Origin: Vesta saturnalis
Lineage: Eukaryota; Arthropoda; Insecta; Coleoptera; Lampyridae
NCBI GenBank assembly: GCA_036346205.1
Contig: JARFJB010002037.1
Location: forward strand, 1,429,001-1,493,000
Direction: 5' to 3'
DNA: 64,000 nt
The translations under genes were made by a program, and so were the position numbers. Positions 45,354-56,780 of this stretch are shown piece after piece (positions within the stretch are counted from its first letter, which is position 1; each line of letters opens with the position of its first letter). The notes under the pieces were generated by a model that had not been told where the DNA came from, did no database searches, and worked only from the letters and a program-made list of their open reading frames with translations.

Positions 45354-46319
45354 TTACAGAAATTGTTGAAAATGTCGCCTTTCACGTAATATGCGTGCTT
45401 CTGTCCTCCTTCTCATGGAATTGCGCACTCGTTCAAATAGTTCCCGAAGTATTTTGTACTCCATCACATGCTGTAACTATTTTTATTCCTTAATTCTGCT
45501 GCAGTGTTTTGGAACTTGCGTTCACTAGCATCTTAAGATAGCCCCACAAAAAGAAATCTAAACTATTGAGGTCGGGGGATGGTCATTCTTGAGACCCACC
45601 CCGATCAATACAATGATTTGAAAAAATTGTTTGTAAATAATTAAAAACCATGAATTGTTGGTGCCCCATCGCGCATGTGTCGCGTTTGGTTTCTTATGCT
45701 AATCGGACATCCTCAAACAGTAGAAGCAGTTGTTCTTGAAGGAAATCGTGGTAAGATTGTCCGTCAAGCCGTCCCGACAGGAACAACCATCCAGTAAAGT
45801 TGTTACCAATCATTGCTGTTCAAACGTTAACCGAGGTTTTCGAAATAGGTTTCGGTAATGGCGTGGAGATTTTCATCCGCACACAAATGTCTGTGAAATT
45901 TTGAATGGCATTCAGATTGAGGATTTCGCGCAATATTACGAAGATACGATTAACAAAAGGTCACATACTTTGGAGGATGTCTGCAATGCCTATACTATTA
46001 AAAAATGATAAAAAATCCACTAAAATTCTCTAAACAATTTGGTGGCAAATATTCAAGTTTCTAACAATATTTCTCATACTCATTTCAGAATGTTCTTCGA
46101 CTTCGCGCAGCATGGCTTTGTCAATTTCAGGTGTTCTTACGTTTCATGGTCTACCTTCAGACGTTTTCGGACACTACCAGTTTGAACAACACGATGAAAA
46201 ATATTAGAAAAGGTTTGACTATCTCGCAAAGCATGATTCGGATATCTCTGGTGAGAAATAAGTCTGGCTTTTTCCGAACTACCGTCGGCGAAGACATACA
46301 CGTAATGCATTTCCGTCAT
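45354..46319 (-). pseudogene. IS630/mariner-type transposase (DUF4817 type), broken
   Basis: Start ATG at 46319: MTEMHYVYVFADGSSEKARL, then ISHQRYPNHALRDSQTFSNI and FHRVVQTGSVRKRL form the N-terminal HTH. After a region with lost frames come CVRMKISTPLPKPIS, SVNVWTAMIGNNFTGWLFLSG, MGHQQFMVFNYLQ (degenerate second-Asp region) and YRSGWVSRMTI. PDLNSLDFFLWGYLK carries the third Asp, and the tail ends ..RERRHFQQFL with a stop at 45354-45356. The first-Asp FTDE block is not recognisable. Length (about 966 bp) is close to a full gene of about 340 codons. No terminal repeats were found. Confidence 0.8.
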
Positions 46320-46639
46320 TTCCACAATTGAATAATTCACTATCAATAACAAGATTGTAAAAATCAGATATTTACAGCGATCAGATTTGAACAACAGAAA
46401 CTTTCTTGAAAATGTTAGATATACTAACGCCACGCCAAAAAATATCAGATATACATCGCAAGTGACATATTTCAGACTAACTAGCTTTATATCAAAATCT
46501 TCAGAGGTGTCATTGTTTATGTTGTAAGTTTCATTGAAGCAATAAGGATAACCACTCAACATTACCGTTATTATATGTTTAGGTCACACGATTTAGAGAT
46601 TTTTAATCTATAAGCAATATCTGTAAATATTTTTGAAAG

Positions 46640-48045
46640 CTGGGAGGAAGGAGAAGGAAGACAAAGTAAGCAAACATACGAAACACACTAAGAAGGCGAA
46701 GGAATAAAAGAATAGGAAGTGATAGTGGTAATGCAGAAGGTGAAAAAGCTGCAGGAGAAGATGGGATACAAGGTGAGGAGTGGATATATGGAGGAGGAAA
46801 GGTAGCAAAAAGGATGACGGAAATAATAAACAAAATTTGTAGATGGGAAGGAATTCCCAGAGAGGTGGAGAGAATATATATGCCCAGTGCACAAAAAAGG
46901 AGACAAAAAACAAGTAACAAATTATAGAGGAATCACATTACTAAACACGGCCTATAAAATATACGCGACCATTCTGGAAGAAAAGCTAAAGAAGGAAGTA
47001 GAAGAGAAGAAAATGATACCAAATGGACAGGCAGGATTAAGGAAAGGAAGAAGATTGATAGACAATGTATACATACTGAAACACATGTCTAACAAGGAAC
47101 TGGGAAAGAAAAGGGGGAAAATGGGAGCGGTATTCGTGGACCTAATAGCGGCATTTGATAGGGTGAACAGGCAAGGGCTGAATACTTAAGAAAAAAAAAA
47201 GATAAGCGAAAGGCTAATAGAAAGGATGGAAGAAATATACGAAGAAACGAGGTATAGTGGTATTCGTAGAACTAATAGCGGCATTTGATAGGGTGAACAG
47301 GCAAGGGCTGTAGGAATACTTAAGAAAAAAGAAGATAAGCGAAAGGCTAATAGAAAGGATGGAAGAAATATACGAAAAAACGAGGAACAGGGTGAGGGTG
47401 AATGGGGAACTAAGTAAAGGATTTGTAACAAAGAAAGGACTTAGGCAAAGGTGCCCACTGAGCCCAAGCCTGTTTGCTGAATACACTTTAGACCTGGAGG
47501 AGACATTACGGGGGCAACACGAAGAGGCCTGGTGGTGGGTAACAGGAAGGTGTGGTCGCTAGCATACGAAAATGGCATAGTGCTAATCGCAGAGGAAGAA
47601 AAAGAAATAATCGGGATGTTACTAACGATGGACAGATATTTGAAAAGAAAAGATCTGGAAGTAAATGGGAACAAAACTAAGGTGATGGTATTGAAAAAAG
47701 GGGGAGGAAAAAGGAAAAAGGAGGAGTGGAAATGGAGAGAAGAGGAGATACAGCAGGTAAAGGAATTCACCTACCTGGGATACACGATACGACAAGACAA
47801 CAAAGATGGGGAACATGTAAAAGAACGAGTGTGAAAAGAAAGTAAATTACTCGGAATGACTTAAGAAAAAGGGAACTATTATTTGAGAAACTAACAAAAG
47901 TGTGGTGTTGTACGGGGAAGTGTGGGGGTGGAAAGAGTATAAAGAGATAGAGGGACTGCAAGAAAGATACTGGAAGTGGGTACTTGGAGTGGATAGAGAA
48001 ACACCGAGATACATTATCAGAGAGGACGACTTCTGCAACTATTTT
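46640..48045 (+). pseudogene. Non-LTR retrotransposon reverse transcriptase, decayed
   Basis: Landmarks of the insect LINE RT with HKKGDK..NYRGITLLNTAYKI are clear. AAGEDGIQGEEWIYGGGKVA lies at 46750-46810, and HKKGDKKQVTNYRGITLLNT at 46890-46945. IPNGQAGLRKGRRLIDNVYI follows at 47020, and FVDLIAAFDRVNRQGL (domain A) at 47140. RVRVNGELSKGFVTKKGLRQ and CPLSPSLFAEYTLDLEE lie at 47390-47500. The catalytic box reads AYENGIVLIAEE instead of AYADD, so both Asp are lost. Terminal YGAEVWGWKE-like sequence runs to 48045. There are several frameshifts and an internal duplication at 47135-47365. No endonuclease is present (5' truncation). Confidence 0.85.
47135..47365. repeat. About 120-bp tandem duplication within the LINE RT
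   Basis: GTATTCGTGGACCTAATAGC to ATATACGAAGAAACGAG (47137-47253) is repeated directly as GTATTCGTAGAACTAATAGC to ATATACGAAAAAACGAG (about 47261-47383) with few differences, so the domain A segment is present twice. Confidence 0.85.
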
Positions 48046-48543
48046 AGTTGACAACGGTGGGGACATTACCGTCTTAAAACGACAAGGTTGATGGAAATCC
48101 ACCAGAGTTTCTAAGGCTAAGCACATAGTGGAGCGGAGAGCAAAGTAGCGAGCAGCGTGGAGACCAGAGCTGCGAAAAGAAACACATGATATTAAATTGT
48201 TCGACACATAGTGAGAAGCAAAGCGTACGTTCAGTAGCGCTCTTAATATCGAGCAAAGCGATGCGTTCAGACAAGTTTGATTTCTTCGCTCTGCTCTTTT
48301 GATTTTGTGACGTGTAGCTGATGTAAAATGGACGTTGCTCTATTAATAAGTATTAATAAATCCTTTGTGGCACCAAAATAATCCTCAACATCATAACCGA
48401 TACATATTAGATAAATTGTGGGATGTTGTAGCAGGAGAAATTAAATAAACAAGTAAGTATAATGTTTTTGATTTTGAATCATACAATATAACAAAAACAT
48501 AATAAAAATAACCAAAATCAGAACTGTATTGATGTAAAAACCT

Positions 48544-49412
48544 TCAATTGTACATAATAACTGTGATTAGATATTTTATTTTAAATAAATTATATTTTGT
48601 TTTGACACACAAACATTTTAAAAGTTTCCCTAATAAAATTCGCCGTGTCAGTATATCTATTGTTTCGTATTTCTCCGACATCATCTTCCAAGGTGGATAG
48701 TTCAATATGTAATGTAAAATACAAATGCATTTAATAGTATTATCAGCAAAATCTGGACAGGTTTCTATAGGGTTGTTAAGAATGCGAAACTTGCCACTAA
48801 TTATGCCAAATGAACACTCAACTACACGTGTTGCTCTAGATAGACGCATATTAAAATATTCTTTATTCGCGTCTAAATTTATTCTGTTATACGGTTTTAA
48901 TAAGTGTTTTAATAACGGATAAGCTTCGTGACCGATAACAACGTAAGGTACTAAAATGTCTGTTGACGGTAGAGTATTATCAGGAGCTATCTGAAGGTCG
49001 CCATTTTCCATTAATTGGTACAACGAAGACGACCGAAAAGTACCACCATCGCTTTGTTTGCCGTAGCCCTACTACGTCAATAGTAACAAATTTATAATTT
49101 GCGTCAGCAACGGCTCGAAGCACTATAGAAAAATAATTTTTATAGTTGTAAAACATGCTTCCTGACTGGGAAGGGCATTTCACTCTGACGTGTTTCCCAT
49201 CAGTTGCTCCCAAACAATTAGGAAAGTTCCATTTGTCCAAGAATTCTCTTGCTATTTCTTTAAAGGTGTTCTCCGTCGGAATTTTTATGTGAATTGGTTG
49301 AAAGATTTCCCATATTGCTTTAACTGTTTCTTCTACAAGTGATCCAACTGTCGTAGCGCCCATTCGAAAAGTAAAATGCAAACTTTTGAAAGATGATCCA
49401 GTAGCCAAATGT
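48544..49412 (-). pseudogene. Harbinger transposase, exon 2 (DDE_Tnp_4 catalytic domain), frameshifted
   Basis: It begins HLATGSSFKSLHFTFRMGAT, then CLGATDGKHVRVKCPSQSGS (first Asp), FYNYKNYFSIVLRAVADANY and KFVTIDV. A frame break near 49070 follows. The downstream frame covers GYGKQSDGGTF (second Asp), LPSTDILVPYVVIGHEAYPL, NMRLSRATRVVECSFGI (Glu) and ISGKFRILNNPIET, and ends at 48544. The DDE residues are all visible; one frameshift is the main lesion. The transposase normally works with a second, MADF/Myb-type protein encoded by the same element. Confidence 0.9.
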
Positions 49413-51503
49413 CTAAAATGAACAATTTTTAAACAGCTATTGCATTTTATATCTATCCAAGCAATTTAGTTTGTAATATTGATTTCATACAATAGGCAGG
49501 TAAGCTTTTTCAGGAGCGATAGTAAGAAGTAAATGGAAAACTATACGGGATACGTTTCGTAAGGAAGTGAAAAAAAGTGACTGTAGTAAAACATTCTGGC
49601 GATGAATATATAACTCCAAAAAAGTCAACGTGGCAATATTTTGACAGCCTTACCTTTTTGTGAGACCGGTTGACGGCTATAGTGAAATTATGGACAATGA
49701 AGAAAATGGTGAAGATTCTGAAGTAATAATAGATAACATAAATACGCAGAAAGATGGTGAATGTGTCCTGCCGCAGAAACAAGTAACGCTTAATCACATA
49801 CACCTAATAACAAGCGCAAAAGACGAAGCGAATAAGATGATTTGGGCAAAACGTTAATAAAACTGGAGGAAAGTAAACTAAGACTAATAGAAAACCAAAC
49901 TAAACAAAAACCTGATGAAGATATGAGCTTTTTCAAAGTCTCTTACCCCATATGAGGACATTAACACCTCAGCGTAAGCTCCTGTTAAGAATGAAACTTC
50001 AACAGACAGTGTATAATTTTGTTTATGAAAATCCGCCTATTGGTTCACAAAATAGTGCTTCAACTTTACAGCAAACAGACTACCAACAATCACGATACTT
50101 ATAAACAAAAAAAATTATTTTATCAACATAACAACAAACACATATACTTAGTGATGTAATAAAATCAGATAATTAATAAATAACGATACTAGGCAAAGTT
50201 TTTCCTAGATACAATTATTTAACAAATGGTAAACCTTTCATCACTAATTATATGCCGCTTATCATTTAATTAATATGCCGTCTCGTCCACAATCGGTAGA
50301 TTAAAAAGGGAGGGTTCAATTATATTGAATTTTAAATTGGTAACTCACCTGAAACGCCGCTTGTCACTCAACTGCTTAGTTATTTTCACTTATGCCTATT
50401 AATAAAAAATTATGAAAAAATTTAGATATATAATTAAATGAAATCTCGGGCACCATGTTATCTTTAAATCAGGAAAATAACAAAACCTATTCAATGAACA
50501 TTAAAAGCTTTCTAATAATAACAAATAATAACAATATACAAAAATTTATTTACCAAAATTATGGATAGTAGGAGAGGTACTAAAAGGTTTTAAAGCTAAG
50601 CTTAATAGATATAAAATTTACCACAAAAAATTCCTCAGCAGTATTTTCTATAGACAGCTTCAAATACGGAGGCGGAACGGTCAAACAGATGAAAGCATTT
50701 TTACATCTCTTTCTTATTCTGGATGTTTTATTGAATTAAATTTGCATTTTAATATTATATTATTAATTTTTTCCAAAGAGAAACTTGGGTAAATAAGTTA
50801 CTTAATAGCCATTTGTAATATAAGTGTTTAAAAATTAAAAGGTGGTGAAAATATAGTGCCACCTAACGTGCCTAAAAAATCAAACAAATGCTTAGTTTAA
50901 ACTATACTGAATTAAAAAATTACTCACCATCAAAATTTCGTGATGGCACGAATATAAAAAATTAATTAAAAATCATCTTATTGCGGTTAATATTCAGCAT
51001 TAACTGAATTACTCAAAAGCTTTCTGAATCAACCAAGTACCATAGTTTTCTCGCGTTGCGCTGTTACATAATATAAATCCAATTTTTTAAAGAGAGGGAA
51101 TTAAAACTATTTATGTAGTACACACAAAAGATTTGTTATATGAAGTGCAAATTAAGTTGCCAGTTTTCAATTTTATATGAAACTAATTAAAAACTCCTCT
51201 AATTTTAAGCCAAATAAATTAATGATTTTAGATTAACGTATTTATTAATACAACCCCCAAAAAAGGTTGTTACATACTCTATCACTGAAATTGGTCAAAC
51301 GCTGACGGTTCCTCAAGAATATTCAAATCCGCCTTCAGTTGCGTCATATTTAAGTGGTTTTTCGGAGGACACCTATTGATAAATACATCTTATATTTTAG
51401 TTGTATTTCAATATTAGACATAAGTAAAATACCTATGTTAAATAATATAACTGTTTCTTAAAATAAACCAACTAGTAAAAATGTAAATTTTTTAATATCT
51501 CAC
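49413..51503 (-). other. 2.1-kb intron of the Harbinger transposase
   Basis: The donor GTGAGATATT and the acceptor TTCATTTTAG give conventional GT..AG borders, and the flanking coding halves join in frame in the middle of the VTLR/HLATGSS segment. The intron carries an antisense MADF gene near its 3' end (49510-49857); the rest is AT-rich with no recognised feature. Confidence 0.7.
49510..49857 (+). pseudogene. Harbinger accessory DNA-binding protein (MADF domain), partial
   Basis: The + strand shows the second half of a MADF domain: RSKWKTIRDTFRKEVKKS, a one-frame slip, then GDEYITPKKSTWQYFDSLTF. The frame from 49660 continues with an acidic, low-complexity stretch (GYSEIMDNEENGEDSEVIID) to a stop at 49857. 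The first half of the MADF domain is not found in continuous sequence. A CAG|GTAAG-like donor at about 49499 and the stop hint at more exons or loss. It lies antisense inside the transposase intron. By family precedent, the protein helps bring transposase into the nucleus and onto the element's ends. Confidence 0.65.
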
Positions 51504-51760
51504 CTTAACGTGACTACTAAACATTCTGCTGGACTAATTGGGCTTGTATTAAAGTTTTTTAACTTTTTTAACAATTTTTGTTCTATTTTTGCCAAAATGT
51601 AGTCAAAAGTATTAATATCCATTCGAAGATAGGAATGACATTTTTCGGAATGTTGTCGTACTTCTTCATATAAATGGTGATATTCGCCTAATTGATGCCT
51701 GCTTCTATTTATTTGGTGGGCACTACAGCTCCTTTTCCCCTTTTTTTGTTGTTTATGTAA
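51504..51760 (-). pseudogene. Harbinger transposase, exon 1 (N-terminal part)
   Basis: The minus-strand frame reads SCSAHQINRSRHQLGEYHHL then YEEVRQHSEKCHSYLRM, DINTFDYILAKIEQKL and PISPAECLVVTLR. This is the usual N-terminal segment of insect Harbinger transposases (..H.INR.R...GEYH.L...L......F..YFRM....FDYIL..I.P....ERL.VTLRYLATG). It ends at a GTGAGA splice donor (51503 on the minus strand). Joining to the AG at 49413 restores the phase across the exon boundary. No convincing start codon is visible upstream, where a TAG interrupts the frame. Confidence 0.78.
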
Positions 51761-51943
51761 ATGCTAAATTTGTAAAGACGGAACTTCAGTTAATAAAAGC
51801 AAATCCATTTTATCGTCTTTTTCGGTCGAGTATCGCCTCATGCACATGCATGCAATTCCTTCATCCACTCTTTGCTCTTTTGACGCTTTGCTCTCCGGGC
51901 TGCTCGCTGTTTTGCTCTCCGCTTCTCTATGTGCTTACACTAA

Positions 51944-52803
51944 AGGGCACAAAGAGGATTCTATTTCCGGCAAGAAAAAAACGGCAGTAGAAAGGAGACA
52001 CCCCCCCCCTCCACTTTTTTTACGTCACAATCCCCGCCCACTGGAGCACCTTCCCTATTACTTTTACTCGCCCACGTGTTAGACCGTGTTTTTTACCCCT
52101 ATTAATGGCGGCTTCTTTTCGGAGGCCTTTTTCAACCCTTGATAGAATTTTCAACCCTAATTATGATCTTTTTAACAGAAATTTTTTTGTTGGCCTTATT
52201 TTATGGTTTCTTTTTGCAGACCTTTTTCAACCCTTGATGTAATTTTCAACCCTTTTTGTTTGTATTGAGTGCCTTTTTGCTGGTAGTTTTTGTCGGCCCT
52301 TTTTGTACCTGCTCACGTGAGAACCATATTTAGGTCTTGAGCTTGGTGTTGGACTTGGGTTGGTTTTGGACTTGGGGTTGGTCTTGGACTTGGGGTGGGG
52401 GGAAGGCTAAGGGTGACGCTTATTTTTGGATAATTATAGGCCATTTTTGACCCGGTGATTGGAGGACTAGCATTCTGATTGGGGTGAAATTTGAAACAAT
52501 GAAACCCTAATCTTGGTTGGAAATGGTATTTGTTTTTGTAGGTTATGGCTGGTAATTTGAAGTTGTATTCTAATAAGGAGGCCCAATGCTAGCTTGTCAG
52601 ACACGTGTAGGGCTTCGCAACTTGTTCTCGGGCCGTCGCCCCTGGCTCGAAATGGAATGGGGACCCTAACCTTATAAGTCAAGTGTAGAGCTTGGCCCCT
52701 ATCATGGCTCCTTGGTGCAATTGTATGTGGGTTCTAACCTAATCTTATAAGACAGATGTAGGCCTTCACCCCACCGTCATAAAAAATTGTATTCTAGTAA
52801 GGG
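51944..52803. repeat. Low-complexity and short tandem duplications
   Basis: GGCCTTTTTCAACCCTTGATAG.. at about 52122 recurs at about 52219 (97-bp spacing). TTGGACTTGGGGTTGGTC-like words repeat several times at 52335-52400. TGTATTCTAATAAGGAGGCC at about 52565 recurs as TGTATTCTAGTAAGGGAGCC at about 52788. A run of nine to ten C lies near 52001-52011. No gene is recognised; the frame at 51840-52082 overlaps the Harbinger end and has no domain. Confidence 0.6.
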
Positions 52804-52859
52804 AGCCTTAATGTTAACATGTAAGCCAGCAGTTAGGGTCTGACTAAGTTGACCATGCA

Positions 52860-52935
52860 TACCTGTCTTTCTCTATGTCTCCCTCTCTCTCTCTCTCTTT
52901 TGACTCTTTCTCTCACACACACACAAACAAATTAA
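52860..52935. repeat. (CT)n/(AC)n/(AATT)n tract, left arm
   Basis: CTCTCTCTCTCT, CACACACACACA and AATTAATTAATT runs follow one another. The inverse set lies at about 56895-57000 in the right arm (GTGTGTGTGTGT, GAGAGAGAGAGA). Confidence 0.85.
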
Positions 52936-53049
52936 TTAATTAATTAAGTAGATCAATCTCAAACAAATCAAGAAACCTTGGTCACCCTGTTTAGAACGTA
53001 AAATCCTGTTAGGGGTACTTAAGAGCATATTTTCAATATGCTCATAATT

Positions 53050-53320
53050 ATGCAATCGAAAATCGCAAACACGAAAAACCGCAAACACGCAATCACGAAA
53101 AACGAAAAATCGCAACACCCAAACTCGCAAACACGAAAATCGAAAACGAATATTCTCAAACACACAAACTCGCAAACACGAAAAAACGAAAACGAAAATT
53201 TGCAAACACGAAAAAACGAAAATTCGCAAACACGAAAAACGAAAACGGAAATGGCAAACACGAAAAACACGCAAATACGAAAACGCACAAAACGAAAACA
53301 CGCAGACACGCAAAGCTGCA
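53050..53320. repeat. Minisatellite, CGCAAACACGAAAA-type, left arm
   Basis: About a dozen imperfect units of CGCAAACACGAAAAACGAAA (about 20-23 bp) occur. The same minisatellite is present in inverse at 56345-56780. Phe/Val/Cys-rich frames across it are artefacts. Confidence 0.88.
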
Positions 53321-53736
53321 GAATCTACTCTACAAATAAAATAATTCTTTCTTTATATGCTTTTATTCATTCCTTGTACACAAATGGAAGAGTATCAAAG
53401 TTTTCAATTCTTCGCGCTTAGAATAACTAATTCTATATTGTTTAGATTCAGGTCTATTTAATACATTGTAGCACCTATCTCTAACTATTTTTCTATCATT
53501 ATATACAAAAAGAGAGTCTTTACTATTACTAAGCACCATATCACATTATAGCTGTCGTTTTTCGGCCCCGCGCTAACAAATTCGGCTATATAGCTTCCTT
53601 TACCGTACGTTTACAGCTCGTCGGTCATCCGTCCAAGGAAATCCCCGCAAGTTGGAATCCAGTCGTCGAGTTTCGCCACTGTCTGTATCATAATACAGAA
53701 CACGGCGGTCTAGTTTCTCCAGATAACTATATAGCT

Positions 53737-54800
53737 CTAAACGTGCATGAGCTGTCGTATAAGCATCAGTTTGGCCAAGTACCTTAAACCTGGATTTTTC
53801 TTTATATTATTAGCGTCTAGTTCAATCCCCTCTTTCTCGTAATATTCTGTTAAGTAGGCCGACTTCTCGGCCTCTGACGTGTAGTGGCTAGGCCACCCTG
53901 AACATTTCTGCTTGAGTTTTAAGAAATTATCGATGTACGCGCTAAATAACCCACCCTGTTTCATCGCTTTATTATAAGTGGTTACCTTATACTCCCAAAT
54001 CCCGAAAACTTCCAAGACTTTATAATTTTTAGAGATAGCCTTACGCAGCTCGTCAGCTACAAACGTTCCTACGAAACTGCGTTCGGTTTCACCATGCTCG
54101 CATTCCCCTTTATTTAGCTCAACGCCACAAGTTCTACATAACAAAAACATCAGCTTGCCATGCATTTTTAGGGGTAAAACAGGATGATAGCGATTAGAGG
54201 GCGTTAGTACTCGACATTTAACTAAACCCTCCACCGTGTCCAATGAAATGCTCTTACAATCTAAACCTACATGAATTTTCGGTTGAGCTACAGGATATTT
54301 ATAGTATTTATATACATACGGGCATAATGAGCACACGTCATAATACATGATTTTCTCGTTAATACCGTAACATTCATGATACAGTTTACTAGCATTCGTG
54401 CGACCACCGTAAAATGCGTCTCGTGGATTTAAAGGTTCGTCATCTTGGTTACTTAGATTTTGTATAAACGCTCTTAACTCATCATTTGCAAGTATTTGTT
54501 TTTTAAAATCGAATTCACGCGTCTCCACTAGATTATACCCGCGCTTGCGTAGAAATTGGGATCGAGCGACTGTGTTTTCGTTTCAGGCAAACATTGATGT
54601 ATTTACACCTAGCTTAGGATCAACATTAGCCTGGTTGGGGAAACATTCATCGCAACCGTGCCAATAACACCCCTGAAACTCGTAAACGGTATTTGATTCC
54701 GCACAATAACCGTCGACCTCAACACCTTCAGGTATACTAAACTCACGACCTTTCCCTGCGTTCTGTATGCTCACTTGCTGTGAATGTTTCCCCAACCAGG
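53737..54800 (-). pseudogene. DNA polymerase B fragment, left arm (minus)
   Basis: Read from the loop downwards: IPEGVEVDGYCAESNTVYEF then QGCYWHGCDECFPNQANV (a Cys-bearing block seen in protein-primed viral/Polinton family B polymerases). A stop near 54583 follows, then LRKRGYNLVETREFDFKKQ, DEPLNPRDAFYGGRTNASKL, IMYYDVCSLCPYVYKYYKYP (motif A, D..SL.P) and the palm up to LDANNIKKNPGLRYLAK (start of motif B). About 190 bp containing the rest of motif B is deleted relative to the right arm; DDWIPTCGDFLGRMTDEL-like sequence follows out of frame near 53600-53680. The long frame 53737-54528 is otherwise uninterrupted. Confidence 0.85.
54651..54782. other. Loop of the polymerase palindrome
   Basis: These 132 bp occur only once and encode, on the minus strand, the segment just upstream of the left-arm polymerase fragment (..GREFSIPEGVEVDGYC..FQGCYWHGCDEC). 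The breakpoint therefore lies inside the gene, and the left arm is the continuous copy. Confidence 0.75.
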
Positions 54801-56199
54801 CTAATGTTGATCCTAAGCTAGGTGTAAATACATCCATGTTTGCCCGAAACGAAAAACGGTGGCACGATCTCAATGTCTACGCGAGCGCGGGTATAATTTA
54901 GTGGAAATACATGAATGCGATTTTAAAAAACAACTACAGAGGCTAGGTGACCATGATGACGAACCTTTAAATCCACGAGACGCATTTTACGGTGGTCACA
55001 CGAATGATAGTAAACTGTATCATGAATGTGACGGTATTAACGCGAAAATCATGTATTATGACGTGTGCTCATTACACCCCTATGTAAATAAATAATGCAA
55101 ATATCCTGTAGGTCATCCGAAAATTTATGTAGGTTTAGATTGTAAGAGCATTTCATTGGACACGGTGGAGGGTTTAGTTAAATGTCGAGTACTAGCGCCC
55201 TCTAATCTCTATCATCCTGTTATACCCTTAAAAATGTATGGAAAGCTGATGTTTTTGTTATGTAGAACTTGTGGTGTTGAGCTAAATGAAGGGGAATGCG
55301 AGCATGGTAAAACCGAGCGCAGTTTCGTAGGAACGTTTGTAGCTGACGAGCTGCGTAAGGCTATCTCTAAAAATTATAAAGTCTTGGAAGTTTTCGAGAC
55401 TTGGGAGTATGAGGTAACCCAGCGTAACTAAGCGACGAAACAGGGTGGGTTATTTAGCGAGTACATTGATAATTTCTTAAAACTCAATCAGGAATGTTCA
55501 GGGTGGCCTAGCCATTGCGCGTCAGAGGCCGAGAAGTCGACCTACGTAACAGAATATTACGAGAAAGAGGGGATTGAACTAGACGCTAATAATATTAAGA
55601 AAAATCCAAGCTTAAGGTACTTGGCCAAACGGATGCTGAATTCTTTTTGGGGTAAGTTTGGCCAACGCGAAAATTTAACTCAGTGCAGTATTGTATCCGA
55701 ACCAAAGAATTTTTTCAGACTGTTTACGGGTCCTCTGGTTCAAGTGCAATCCATTATCCCTATTAATGATAATGTAGTAATGGTAAAAACTATTAGTGTG
55801 TCCATAGCCGATTACACGACAGCTCATGCACGTTTAGAGCTATATAGTTATCTGGAGAAACTAGACCGCCGTGCTGTGTATTATGATACAGACAGTGTCG
55901 ACGACTGGATTCCAACTTGCGGGGATTTCCTTGGACGGATGACCGACGAGCTGGAAGCGTACGATGAAGGAAGCTATATAGCCGAATTTGTTAGCGCGGG
56001 ACCGAAAAACTACAGCTATAATGTGTTTTCAACCAGTGAACAGACAATTAAATCGGTGTGTAGAGTGAAGGGTATTACCTTGAACTATAAAAACTCACGT
56101 GTTATAAACTTTGAAGTGATGAAAGATATGGTGCTTAGTAATAGTAAAGACTCTCTTTTTGTATATAATGATCGAAAGATAGGTGCTACAATGTATTAA
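54783..56199 (+). pseudogene. DNA polymerase B fragment, right arm (plus)
   Basis: One reading frame covers 54859-56199 with in-frame TAA stops at 55093-55095 and 55429-55431. It has NPRDAFYGGHTNDSKLYHE, IMYYDVCSLHPYVNK (motif A), KRMLNSFWGKFGQRENLTQ (motif B, K..NS.WGK.G) and AVYYDTDSVDDWIP (motif C, DTDS). The tail runs through YIAEFVSAGPKNYSYNVF to MVLSNSKDSLFVYNDRKI. These are family B polymerase motifs in order and belong to the protein-primed subgroup. The exonuclease-side N-terminus is missing because the arm begins inside the gene. The left arm lacks both stops, so the two copies have decayed independently. Confidence 0.88.
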
Positions 56200-56344
56200 G
56201 TAGACCTCAATCTAAAAAATATAGAATAAGTTATTCTAAGCGACGGAGAATTGAAAACTTTGATACTCTTCTATTTGTGTATAAGGAATGAATAAAAGCA
56301 TATAAAGAAAGAATTATTTTATTTATAGACTCGATTCTGCAGCT

Positions 56345-56780
56345 TTGCGTGTCTGCGTGTTTTCGTTTTGTGCGTTTTCGTATTTGCGTATTTTTCGTGT
56401 TTGACATTTTCGTTTTCGTTTTTCGTGTTTGCGAATTTTCGTTTTTTCGTTTTTCATGTTTTGTGAATTTTTCGTTTCTGTTTTTCGTGTTTGCGAATTT
56501 TCGTTTTCGTTTTTCGTGTTTGCGATTTTTGGTGTTTGCGAATTTTTGGTTTTCGTTTTTTCGTGTTTGCGACTTTGTGCGTTTGCAAATTTTCGTTTTC
56601 GTTCTTCGTGTTTGCGAATTTGTGTATTTGCGATTTTTCGTGTTTGCGAATTTTCGTTTTTTCGTTTTTCGTGTTTGCGAATTTTTCGTTTTCGTTCTTC
56701 GTGTTTGCGAGTTTGGGTGTTTGCGATTTTTCGTTTTTCGTGATTGCGTGTTTGCGATTTTTCGTGTTTGCGATTTTCGA
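56345..56780. repeat. Minisatellite, TTTTCGTGTTTGCG-type, right arm
   Basis: This is the inverse of the left-arm minisatellite, with about 18-20 units and therefore expanded relative to the left (about 435 against 270 bp). It sits between the polymerase 3' end and the terminal segment, the place where Polinton terminal repeats often hold tandem units. Confidence 0.88.

Larger units (their letters stand above)
48115..51940 (-). mobile_element. PIF/Harbinger DNA transposon with TAA target duplication
   Basis: The ends GGCTAAGCACATAG (48115) and the inverse of GTGTAAGCACATAG (to 51940) begin inverted repeats of about 60 bp (AAGCACATAG..GCGGAGAGCAAA..AGCGAGCAGC). They are flanked by TAA at 48112-48114 and 51941-51943, the 3-bp TWA duplication typical of the superfamily. 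Inside are a two-exon transposase on the minus strand and a MADF-domain frame on the plus strand. At 3826 bp this is normal size for an autonomous Harbinger, but both genes carry frameshifts. Confidence 0.93.

Noticed and set aside
51840..52082. 80-codon + frame at the right end of the Harbinger
   Set aside because: It overlaps the terminal inverted repeat and the C-rich run, with no domain signature.
52936..53421. Phe/Val/Cys- and Asn/Lys/Thr-rich frames in the minisatellite, and their mirror at 56349-57035
   Set aside because: They follow the 20-23-bp minisatellite in both arms of the palindrome and have no domain.
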